From Limisphaerales bacterium (GTDB taxonomy: Bacteria > Verrucomicrobiota > Verrucomicrobiia > Limisphaerales > UBA11358), in NCBI GenBank assembly GCA_003455565.1, contig DMQW01000354.1:1-5084 (forward strand): a stretch of DNA of 5,084 bases. The letters run 5' to 3'. The translations under genes were made by a program, and so were the position numbers. Shown one piece after another: positions 1 through 5,084 of the stretch (within the stretch, counting starts at the first letter, position 1; every line of letters begins with the position of its first letter). Under the pieces are notes generated by a model. The model was not told where the DNA came from and searched no databases. It saw only the letters and a list, made by a program, of their open reading frames with translations.

Positions 1-561
1 CAGGCCGAATTCGACGGCCAGCATTTCGTCGCCAGTGGTAGCATTCCATGCGGATTCCAAATTGCTTTCAACCGGAATAAACACGGCTTCGGGGAAAAAC
101 GCCGCCAATTGGCGGCGCACCAGCGGGGCATCCGAAGCCGCGGCGGCGAATTGTGCCGTCAGCTTTTGGTGCGTTCCGAGCAGTTCAAACGCGAGGGGTT
201 CGCGGCACAACGAAAGATTCAAGAGGAACTGCTCGAATGTCTCCCGGGAAACATCCAGCTTGTCCGGCAGCGAGGCCTGCATTTCCACCGGCGAATCCCG
301 AATCAACGGCGTCGGCTCTGGTTCCTCCTCGGGTTCAACGGGGGTTGGCGGCGGTGTCGGGCGGGCCAATTTGCGCGCCAGCGAACTCAAGAAAGTCTGG
401 CGGCGGCCATCATCCACGGCCGGCGTTTCCACCATCGAATGATATGTGAACGGGACAAACGGCGGTTCAGGATAGACCGGCTGCGGAAACACCTGCCAGC
501 CCCGGCCATGCATTTCCCATTTCTGAAACTGTTCGGAAAAATGTTCGTGTGCCGACGCCAT
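1..561 (-). CDS. Hypothetical protein, possible N-terminal part of a conjugation/type IV secretion-type ATPase (partial, runs off left edge)
   Basis: An ATG at 561 opens a frame with no stop for 187 codons to the window edge, so the C-terminal part is missing. Residues 1-65 are rich in aromatic residues and prolines (MASAHEHFSEQF at the start), residues 66-90 form a proline/glutamate linker (PTPPPTPVEPEEEPEPTP), and residues 95-187 look like a folded alpha/beta domain with segments FEQFLLNLSLCREPLAFELL, RRQLAAFFPEAVF and DEMLAVEFGL. From memory, the pattern FELxG...QFA...D...RRQLxAxFPEA resembles the domain that precedes the motor in TraG/VirB4-like conjugation ATPases. No Walker A or B motif lies within the visible part, so this is an inference. 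It starts 12 bases after the stop of the upstream membrane-protein gene and is probably co-transcribed with it. No clear Shine-Dalgarno precedes the ATG (the spacer is GC-rich, GGGCCCCAAAT). I am sure of the reading frame and unsure of the function. Confidence 0.72.
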   Translation of the reverse strand, partial: MASAHEHFSEQFQKWEMHGRGWQVFPQPVYPEPPFVPFTYHSMVETPAVDDGRRQTFLSSLARKLARPTPPPTPVEPEEEPEPTPLIRDSPVEMQASLPDKLDVSRETFEQFLLNLSLCREPLAFELLGTHQKLTAQFAAAASDAPLVRRQLAAFFPEAVFIPVESNLESAWNATTGDEMLAVEFGL

Positions 562-573
562 ATTTGGGGCCCG

Positions 574-1331
574 CTAATTGGGTTCGACCGTGCGTGGCGG
601 CAATGGCTGGAATAGTTCAGGCAAAATTGGCGGGAACTGGTATTGACGCACCAGTTTGAGACCTCTTTCCGCGCAGATTTCCTGGGCGGCCTCCAGGATG
701 AGATTGGGCAGCAATTTCACATACAGCGTCCGGGTGTCATCGCGATAATAAGTATCCACGCGAAACCAGTCTTCGTAGATGGTGGCGATCACCGGAATTC
801 GGTCCAGCAGGGCGTCCAGGTCGTCGAACGCCGAAGTCCCGGCGTTGCGGAGCACGCCTACGAGGGCAAACATGAGGGCGATCTCGGCGATGAACGCGAA
901 CTTTAGTCCCAAGAGGAGCATCAGGAGCCCGCCGGTTGCGTTGAAAAAAAACAAGGCCGCCAAAATATGCCACAATCGGACCAGCGCCGGGACATGGAGG
1001 GTGCGACAGGAAAAGAAGTAAACGTTGCCAAACGGCGCGGCGCAAGTGTCAATAGCCAGACGTTCCCGCATGAGGCGCAAGTAAAGCCGTTGGTCGGACA
1101 GCAAACCGCCCTCGGCAAATTCCTGCCGCACGATTTGCAGGCCGGGAATTTTGCGGGCGGCCAACTGTTGCTCGATGGCTGCATAAAAATCACCGGGGCA
1201 AGACTGAAATCCTCAACCGAATAAATCCACTGATCCCAAATATCGCCCCGCTTGTTCTCGAATCCAAAGATGAAGTCAATCAGGTGCCGCAACCGTTCGC
1301 TCTTTTTTGGCTTGTTCTCGGCAGTAGTCAT
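574..1331 (-). CDS. Uncharacterised membrane protein with two adjacent transmembrane helices (frameshifted)
   Basis: The gene starts at ATG 1331. The first ~45 residues (MTTAENKPKKSER... to DFSLAP) lie in one frame, which if unshifted would run on to a stop at 921. The rest (GDFYAAIEQQLAARKIPG onward) lies in the -1 frame and ends at the TAG at 574. Joined, they give about 252 residues, with no ATG of its own for the second part. The order is: charged N-terminus; soluble alpha/beta part (about 30-110) with the motifs LSDQRLYLRLMRERL and CAAPFG followed by YFFSCR; a hydrophobic hairpin at about 118-162 (ILAALFFF, LLMLLLGLKFAF, ALMFALVGVL); then a soluble C-terminus with IYEDWFRVDTYYRDDTRTLY and a proline-rich tail. 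This suggests an inner-membrane protein with both ends in the cytoplasm. I remember similar proteins only as hypothetical genes beside ATPase-like genes, which fits its neighbour at 561. No Shine-Dalgarno is seen before 1331. The function is unknown; an accessory membrane subunit is a guess. Confidence 0.7.
1191..1216 (-). other. Frameshift in the membrane-protein gene (probable loss of one base)
   Basis: Read on the minus strand, the upstream frame gives YSVEDFSLAP and then degenerates into cysteine/serine-rich sequence. The frame one base back gives GDFYAAIEQQLAARKIPG and stays open to 574; upstream of this zone it hits a TGA within seven codons. The switch therefore falls between about 1216 and 1191. 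The run CCCC at 1195-1198 is the simplest site: a fifth C would give GCC CCC GGT (A-P-G) and restore a continuous protein. A homopolymer undercall in sequencing would look exactly like this. Confidence 0.8.
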
Positions 1332-1466
1332 GGTTAATTATCTGGCATTCATCATGGCACCAACTCATTTCCACCGTCAACGTCAAACCGCAGTTTGGGA
1401 ACCGATACTTCAGAGTGCTGATTTTTACCCGCTCGCATCCAACCGGAAATCAACCACCGAATCCGT
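1332..1466. promoter_or_regulatory. Divergent intergenic region between the membrane-protein gene and the PEGA gene
   Basis: The two flanking genes point away from each other, so both promoters should lie in or near this stretch. On the minus strand, TTGACG occurs twice in tandem (1386-1381 and 1380-1375). The second copy sits 18 bases from CATGAT (1356-1351), a fair sigma70-like pair. Alternatively, GATAAT (1342-1337) lies only five bases before the ATG at 1331, which would give a leaderless or nearly leaderless message and fits the absence of a ribosome binding site. On the plus strand I see only weak matches (TTGGGA at 1395-1400). The tandem CGTCAACGTCAA at 1375-1386 could also be an operator. 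These are pattern matches by eye only. Confidence 0.35.
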
Positions 1467-3283
1467 GTGAATACCAAAGCGCGAGCAGCGGTCCCGGAAA
1501 CGCACCAGGGTTATTGGCGGCGGGTTCTGCGCCCCTTGTCTTGGTGGTTGCTGCTGGTGCTGGTGCTTTACGGCATCCGCTTGCATCAACGCCTGAGCTC
1601 AGAGACCAACGTGCAGTTCACCGCGTCCGTGCCGGGCCAGTCGGCTTTCCAGCCAGCGTCCGCCCAACTGGATGGCCAGCCTTTTTCCAGCGGTGAACGG
1701 GTTGCGATCGGCGGCACCAAATGGTATTCATGCATCCCAAAGGAAGACCATTCTCGACCAATTTATTTATCGGGTATGGCGCACACAATCTGGGGGAACT
1801 AAAACTTCAACGTGCAGCCGGTTCACTGAACATTCTCTCAACGCCACCGGCCCAATCGGTAACCGTGCGGGGCCCAGAGTGGCGCAAAGAACTGGCAAAT
1901 GTTTCAAGCGAGAAGCTGGCCGCGCCAGCGGATGAATATACGGTGACGGCGGTTTACCCATATTTCACCGTCGAAAAAACCATCACCGTGGCTGACAATC
2001 AGGAAACCCTCTGTTTATTCACTCCCGCCGTGGGGGTTTTACAGGCAACCTTCGGCCATGCGGGTGCGCGGTTTGAACTGCGCCGGGTGGAAAACTTCCA
2101 GATGCAAAACCAAGTCTTGGAACGCGGCGAATTACCCGCGACGCTCACGGGGCTGCAGGCCGGCCAGTATGAGTTGCGCGCCATCTATCAAGGGTTGGTG
2201 GCGAATCGTCCGGTGGAAATTACGGCGGCTCACACCAACCAACTGGAAGTGGAATTTTCGCTCGGCAGCGTCTTGCTCGAAACCAAGCCTGCGGGCGCCA
2301 CCATTCGCGACGCCCAAGGAAACGAGCTCGGGACAACGCCTTTTACCTTGACCGGTGTGCCGGCCGGCGTCTGGCGCGGTGAGGTCGCCTTGCCCAACTA
2401 CGCGACGGTTCCGGTCGCAATGAATGTGCTGGCGAAACAGACGGTGAACTTCCAAACCAATCTGCTCCGGCGCTCGTTTGCGACGGCCATGGCATTGCTG
2501 GAACGGAGCAAGAAAGAATCGGACGAAAACTTCGCGCCCTTGATTGAAGCCTTTTCGGCAGCCGTTACGGAGGATCCGGACAATGAAGTTGCGGTCAGGA
2601 TCTTGAATAAGACTCGCGTGGCTCAAGCCCTGATGAAAGCCAACAACAAAGCCAAGAGTGGTGATTTGGCGGGGGCTTTGCAGGATGCCGATGGTGCCCT
2701 GGCATTAATGCCGGAGGATCCGGATATGCAGCAGTTGGTGGCCAATTTCAAAAAGGACATCCAAGCGCAGCAAACCAAAGTGGCGGCCGACAACCAGCGT
2801 GAGGCCGCCGCCTTGCGGGTAAGCCGGCCCCGCGATTATTTTGCCAAGCTGATGAGCCAGACACGCCATAGCGCGGAATTTGCGGAGCAGGATTTGACCG
2901 TCCATGGCGAGGTGGCGGACTTGCGAACCAAGCTTGCCGACGCGCTCACCAAAAGCTTTTTGCTCAAGTTTACCATCGAAGCCAACGAGCAACCGTTTGC
3001 CGAGGGTTTTTTCATTCAGGCCAAACTGCCGGATCTGACTGGTTTTCGGCGGTGTTACATTGTTGGCGGACAAACTGCGGACGGAGAAGTAACGATACGG
3101 TTCAAGGTTTTTGAATTAGGCTGGTCGGCGGATGCGGCGCTGGCAGGGCTGTTCGGCAAAGCCGATGAAGAGAAGGCCGTTCCGATTACCCAACTCCAAC
3201 GCCAACCTGGCGTGGTGGAATCCAAGCGGGCGGAAGGCATCCAGATGGTGACGGAGCGGATTCAGAAAGCAGCGGAAAGATAA
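1467..3283 (+). CDS. Membrane-anchored PEGA-repeat protein with helical-repeat segment (frameshifted)
   Basis: A GTG at 1467 is the only reasonable start, since a TGA lies in frame at 1419 with no ATG or GTG between. The first frame covers residues 1-81 and, unshifted, would stop at 1802. The main frame runs from the shift near 1712 to the TAA at 3283, giving about 605 residues when joined. A single membrane anchor lies at residues 24-37 (WWLLLVLVLYGI) behind a basic stretch, so the rest should be exported. Several beta-rich repeats of about 65 residues follow: one with LDGQPFSSGERV and HPKGRPFSTN, one with LNILSTPPAQ and GPEW, one ending in GLQAGQYELRAIYQG, and a clear PEGA copy at 2270-2464 (KPAGATIRDAQGNELGTTPF). 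Then comes a helical, TPR-like part at about 2471-2755 (GDLAGALQDADGALALMPED) and a C-terminal domain of about 150 residues (RPRDYFAKLMSQTRHSAEF, YIVGGQTADGEVTIRFKVFE) that I cannot assign. PEGA domains are associated with cell-surface proteins; no enzymatic motif is seen. A structural or binding role in the envelope is inferred. No Shine-Dalgarno is visible before the GTG. Confidence 0.8.
1708..1716 (+). other. Frameshift in the PEGA gene (probable loss of one base)
   Basis: Upstream, frame one reads LDGQPFSSGERVAIG; downstream, the protein-like frame reads RHQMVFMHPKGRPFSTN. Between ATC (1707-1709) and CAC (1715-1717) there are five bases where six are needed. Restoring one C (GGCCGGCAC in place of GGCGGCAC) gives IGRHQMVFMHPKG. 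This agrees with the G-(R/K)-H-x-x-x-x-x-H-P-K pattern I remember in this kind of PEGA repeat. Both sides remain open for long distances, so the break is recent or a sequence error. The ATG at 1721 could let the downstream part be translated alone, but that product would lack the membrane anchor. Confidence 0.82.
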
Positions 3284-3318
3284 ATGGCGTGGGCCGGTTG
3301 GAACGTCGGCGGGGTGTC

Positions 3319-3337
3319 AGCATATATTTGATATGCT
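3319..3337. repeat. Short AT-rich inverted repeat AGCATAT/ATATGCT
   Basis: Perfect 7-base arms (3319-3325 and 3331-3337) flank a 5-base loop, ATTTG, just after the end of the PEGA gene. The stem is too weak and lacks a following T-run to be a convincing terminator. It could be a protein-binding palindrome or chance. It lies in the 102-base gap between two convergent genes. Confidence 0.4.
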
Positions 3338-3351
3338 ACGATCTGATCAAC

Positions 3352-3379
3352 AAAAAGCCCCGGCCAAAATTGGTCGGGG
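3352..3379 (-). terminator. Intrinsic terminator after the symE-like gene
   Basis: On the minus strand the arms CCCCGACC (3379-3372) and GGCCGGGG (3365-3358) pair over 8 base pairs with one G-U wobble around a 6-base loop, AATTTT. They are followed by C and then TTTTT (3356-3352). It lies 6 bases downstream of the TAA that ends the symE-like frame at 3386, as expected for the end of the ardC-symE transcript. In the plus direction the same hairpin is followed by TTGTTATTAT, so it may also stop transcription of the convergent PEGA gene, though less efficiently. Confidence 0.85.
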
Positions 3380-3385
3380 TTGTTA

Positions 3386-3628
3386 TTATGCAGGAGCATC
3401 TGCTGCCTCCCTAAAATGAAGAGTCAATTCACCCGGTTTGAGCGAAAGGATGGTGACCCGATGGCCGGGCTTGAATCCGGCCCGTTTCAGCCAGTATCCG
3501 CTTAACCGAATCCGTGGTTTGATCTTGCGTCCGGCGAAATCGCCAACCGCTTCAATTTTTAGCGTGTGTGATGGCTTCTCAGTCACGGTGCCACGTCGCA
3601 TTTCACCTTCGCCATGGATGGATTTCAT
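3386..3628 (-). CDS. SymE-like small protein (type I toxin family, AbrB-like fold)
   Basis: 80 residues, from ATG 3628 to TAA 3386. The core at about residues 36-60 contains KIKPRIRLSGYWLKRAGFKP followed by GHRVTI. This matches the pattern of the SymE family: a basic lead, P-x-I/L-x-L-x-G-x-W-L, A-G-F, then G-x-x-V, followed by a beta strand (GELTLHF). In E. coli, SymE is an SOS-induced toxin of about 113 residues with an AbrB-like fold, repressed by the antisense RNA SymR. Many plasmid and chromosomal relatives are shorter and uncharacterised, so toxicity here is only inferred. I chose ATG 3628 over the upstream GTG 3634 because a GGAGG (3640-3636) sits seven bases before it and because it overlaps the ardC stop as ATGA. 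Translation is probably coupled to ardC. No LexA-like box or antisense promoter could be recognised. Confidence 0.78.
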   Translation of the reverse strand: MKSIHGEGEMRRGTVTEKPSHTLKIEAVGDFAGRKIKPRIRLSGYWLKRAGFKPGHRVTILSLKPGELTLHFREAADAPA

Positions 3629-4525
3629 GCACACACCTCCCCCAGCGGTGGGGGTGGCGTGATTTTCACCGTGGCACTGACTAAAGAATCAGCATGGCCA
3701 TTTCCCAGGATAAAGTCCGCTGCCTTCTGCGCCTGGGCCGCTGCGTGGACGATGAGTGTCTTGTCCTCCTTCAACTGTTTCAGCCAGCCTTCAAGATAGG
3801 CGGCCGAACTGTCAATCGTCCGGTCCACGATGCCGGCGTAACCACACAGGAACGTGCTGCCCATTTCCGCGATCAATTCCTCCTTGCCGTAAGGTTGAAC
3901 CGTAGCCGTTCCGCTCCATGATGCTGGCGCGTTTCAACCGCTGCTCGTGGCCGGTCGAGTGCACCAGCTCATGAAAGAGCGTGGCGTGATAATTATCCTC
4001 GGCGTCGAACCGTTCATGGTCCGGCATGCCGATGAGGTCATTGGCCGGGGAATAATAGGCGGCAGCCATGCCATGCTTGATGACGGGACGCTGCGGCATC
4101 TTCGCCACGATCTCCGCCGGCATGGTCTGAACAAACGCCGAATCATCCGCCGGTGGAATGTTCTTCAAGCCGGTGCATTGCGACACGTTGAAGACGTGAT
4201 ACAGGCGCAGGAACGGAATTTTCCGCTCCTCGCCGGACTCCTTGTCTTTCACTTTCATCGGTTTCCAGAACACGACCGGACATGATTTTTCGCCCGGCTT
4301 GATCTGGCCGCCCAGCAGGTTGGCCTGCCGCAACGTGAGCCAGTGCGGTGACTCATAATTCATGGCCATGAGCAGGAACACGTTGATGCCCCGGTAGGGT
4401 TTCTGCGAGACGAGGTTGCGAGGCAACCCGGTCTTGACCAGCCACGGTTTGTGCCAGGGCACGGTGCCCTGCGTCAGCAGGGACACGATGCGTTCGGTGA
4501 TACGGTCATACGATTTGTTATTCAT
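3625..4525 (-). CDS. ardC: ArdC-like antirestriction protein, zincin metallopeptidase domain (frameshifted near C-terminus)
   Basis: ATG 4525 begins MNNKSYDRITERIVSLL, a typical ArdC N-terminus. TVPWHKPW, YRGINVFLL and LTLRQANLLGGQIKPGEK followed by VVFWKP mark the N-terminal ssDNA-binding domain (DUF1738; residues 1 to ~125). YYSPANDLIGMP and FHELVHSTGH (HExxH zinc motif plus third ligand region, residues 185-193) mark the C-terminal zincin domain. After residue 209 the frame breaks and would end at 3812. The true continuation, QPYGKEELIAEMGSTFLCGY through GWLKQLKEDKTLIVHAAAQA, lies in another frame and ends at TGA 3625. The joined length of about 300 residues is normal for the family. ArdC proteins of plasmids bind single-stranded DNA and protect incoming DNA from restriction during conjugation; the protease-like site is conserved but its role is less clear. 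The gene follows a DNA ligase and overlaps the symE-like gene by 4 bases. If the frameshift is real, the product loses the helical C-terminus. Confidence 0.92.
3636..3640 (-). promoter_or_regulatory. Ribosome binding site GGAGG for the symE-like gene
   Basis: GGAGG on the minus strand (within GGGGGAGG) lies inside the last codons of the ardC-like gene, seven bases before ATG 3628. It decides the start of the symE-like frame and favours reinitiation by ribosomes finishing ardC at the overlapping TGA (3627-3625). Confidence 0.75.
3888..3901 (-). other. Frameshift in the ardC-like gene
   Basis: The upstream frame gives IMERNGYG and then unrelated sequence; the downstream frame gives QPYGKEELIAEMG, the conserved segment after the zinc motif in ArdC relatives. 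The junction reads GGT TCAACC. One explanation is loss of a CA pair (GGT TCA CAA CCT), which gives G-S-Q-P-Y-G-K-E-E-L and matches the usual spacing (FGSxxYxKEEL, from memory). Gain of one T would also fit. The C-terminal frame is intact for 90 codons to the coupled stop at 3625, so the break is recent or an error. Confidence 0.85.
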
Positions 4526-4530
4526 AATTT

Positions 4531-4536
4531 TCTCCT
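4531..4536 (-). promoter_or_regulatory. Ribosome binding site AGGAGA for ardC
   Basis: AGGAGA on the minus strand ends five bases before ATG 4525 and is a strong Shine-Dalgarno match. It fixes the start of the ardC-like gene. Confidence 0.8.
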
Positions 4537-4638
4537 ATGGTTGTATTTGTTTGTGAATGATCCCTGTGAACCCAAACTGAAGCGTATGGCCTCGCGCCAT
4601 TTCGCGGGAGACGTGTGAACTTGCCAGAACCGGCAAAT
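4537..4638 (-). promoter_or_regulatory. Probable promoter/leader region of the ardC-symE unit
   Basis: This stretch lies between the terminator of the ligase gene and the ardC ribosome binding site, so the ardC promoter should be here. On the minus strand TTCACA occurs three times (4619-4614, 4570-4565, 4557-4552); the middle copy is 17 bases from AATACA, a poor -35/-10 pair. Two small inverted repeats are present: TTGCC/GGCAA (4621-4636, 6-base loop) and ATGGC/GCCAT (4586-4600, 5-base loop). Any of these could bind a regulator, but none is a motif I can name. An open frame crossing this region shows no protein-like features. Confidence 0.35.
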
Positions 4639-4670
4639 AAAAAACCGGTCACGCACTTGGGCATGACCGG
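4639..4670 (-). terminator. Strong intrinsic terminator after the DNA ligase gene
   Basis: On the minus strand CCGGTCATGC (4670-4661) pairs with GCGTGACCGG (4654-4645) over ten base pairs, with one G-U wobble, around the loop CCAAGT. It is followed directly by TTTTTT (4644-4639). It lies 12 bases past the ligase stop codon and separates the ligase transcript from the ardC-symE unit. Confidence 0.9.
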
Positions 4671-4682
4671 CTGATGTGACAC

Positions 4683-5084
4683 TCACTCCGCCTTGAACTT
4701 CAGTTGTGACACCACGCATTCGCCAGCATCAACATCATCACGCGGGCCGAGATAAACCGGCTGATACAACGCAAGGCTGTCCCGGTAGGCGTAGAGATAC
4801 CGCACTTCCACGACTGCGCCGACTTTGGGAATTTCGTGGTTGGCCGGGATGGTGACATTGCCACACGAAACCAGGCTGCGTCCCTGAAACAAACCCACCT
4901 CCACGCTGCGCTGCGTGTTGATCTTGGCAACCACCACTGACAACGTCGCGACGAACTTGAACTTCAATTGCGGCCCGCCCTGGTTGGGCTTGCCCGGAAC
5001 ATAGGGCGCATCGAGACGTTTGAACACGATGCCCTCGCGATTCTCCCGCCGCAATCGCTCCCACAGTTCGGTCTTTTGCTGGGT
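4683..5084 (-). CDS. ATP-dependent DNA ligase, C-terminal part (partial, runs off right edge)
   Basis: The frame is open from the right edge to TGA 4683, showing the last 133 residues; the true start and the adenylation lysine motif lie outside the window. Visible residues 17-22 are EGIVFK, matching nucleotidyltransferase motif IV of ATP-dependent ligases. Residues 40-44, LKFKF, match motif V, whose lysines contact the nucleotide. The rest (about 45-133: FVATLSVVVAKIN, GNVTIPANHEIP, VEVRYLYAY, YQPVYLG, SQLKFKAE) has the beta-strand pattern of the OB-fold domain that closes on nicked DNA. Such a ligase seals nicks using ATP. The main replicative ligase of bacteria is NAD-dependent LigA, so this is an accessory enzyme, of a type I remember from plasmids and integrative elements. 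It ends at its own terminator, so it is probably transcribed separately from ardC. Confidence 0.85.
   Translation of the reverse strand, partial: TQQKTELWERLRRENREGIVFKRLDAPYVPGKPNQGGPQLKFKFVATLSVVVAKINTQRSVEVGLFQGRSLVSCGNVTIPANHEIPKVGAVVEVRYLYAYRDSLALYQPVYLGPRDDVDAGECVVSQLKFKAE

Noticed and set aside
109..615. A 168-codon open frame on the plus strand rich in arginine
   Set aside because: It lies opposite the minus-strand gene that runs off the left edge; its composition (arginine-rich, irregular) is that of a reverse-complement shadow, while the minus frame gives coherent secondary structure and a linker.
1191..1216. Programmed ribosomal frameshifting in the membrane-protein gene
   Set aside because: No in-frame X XXY YYZ slippery heptamer or following strong stem was found at the junction, and two other genes carry unrelated indels, so loss of a base is simpler.
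2132..2626. A 164-codon minus-strand open frame inside the PEGA gene
   Set aside because: Arginine/glycine-rich shadow of a strongly protein-like plus-strand frame with recognisable PEGA repeats.
3463..3482. Inverted repeat GGCCGG/CCGGCC inside the symE-like gene
   Set aside because: It falls on codons of the conserved AGFKPG segment and is explained by GC-rich codon use; there is no T-run.
3386..3634. GTG at 3634 as the start of the symE-like gene
   Set aside because: It lies only one base from the GGAGG, too close for initiation, whereas ATG 3628 has ideal spacing and the ATGA overlap with ardC.
3560..3640. Antisense RNA (SymR-like) opposite the 5' end of the symE-like gene
   Set aside because: Expected from E. 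coli SymE, but no convincing plus-strand promoter or terminator could be seen here, so it is not annotated.
3947..4285. A 112-codon plus-strand open frame opposite ardC
   Set aside because: It is the complement of the conserved zinc-protease region of the ArdC-like protein and has no features of its own.
4522..4719. A 65-codon minus-strand open frame spanning the gap between ligase and ardC
   Set aside because: It crosses a strong terminator and the promoter region, begins inside the ligase gene and shows no protein-like pattern.

Overview
The window looks like an accessory region from a moderately GC-rich Gram-negative bacterium, probably of the Verrucomicrobiota (Pedosphaera-like). This taxonomic guess rests on the style of the PEGA-repeat protein and of the two small genes at the left end, compared from memory; no search was possible. 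Coding is dense on the minus strand, with one long plus-strand gene in the middle.

Left block (1-1331, minus strand): two consecutive genes read leftwards. The first (574-1331) encodes a protein of about 252 residues with a membrane hairpin and is broken by one frameshift. The second starts at 561, 12 bases after the first one's stop, and runs off the left edge. Its second half reminds me of the N-terminal domain of conjugation/type IV secretion-type ATPases, but the ATPase part is outside the window. Middle (1467-3283, plus strand, divergent): a membrane-anchored protein of about 605 residues with PEGA-like beta repeats, a helical repeat segment and an unassigned C-terminal domain, also frameshifted once. 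The 135-base gap 1332-1466 must hold the divergent promoters.

Right block (3352-5084, minus strand): the 3' end of an ATP-dependent DNA ligase, closed by a strong intrinsic terminator (4639-4670); then an ArdC-like antirestriction protein (zinc-metalloprotease motif HELVHSTGH, frameshifted once near its C-terminus); then a SymE-like small protein whose ATG overlaps the ardC stop in an ATGA junction. A second intrinsic terminator (3352-3379) closes this pair. Terminators therefore bound a compact two-gene ardC-symE unit. DNA ligase plus antirestriction plus a toxin-family protein is typical cargo of a plasmid or integrative element, so the window is most likely part of one. No integrase, att site, origin, RNA gene or CRISPR array is visible.

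All three long complete genes carry exactly one indel each, while the sequence on both sides of each break stays open and protein-like. That points to very recent mutation or, more simply, to sequencing/assembly errors. The gene products are therefore described as repaired proteins, with the break positions listed separately. I do not see a convincing wholly new system; the best leads are the coupled ArdC/SymE unit and the unassigned membrane/ATPase-like gene pair.
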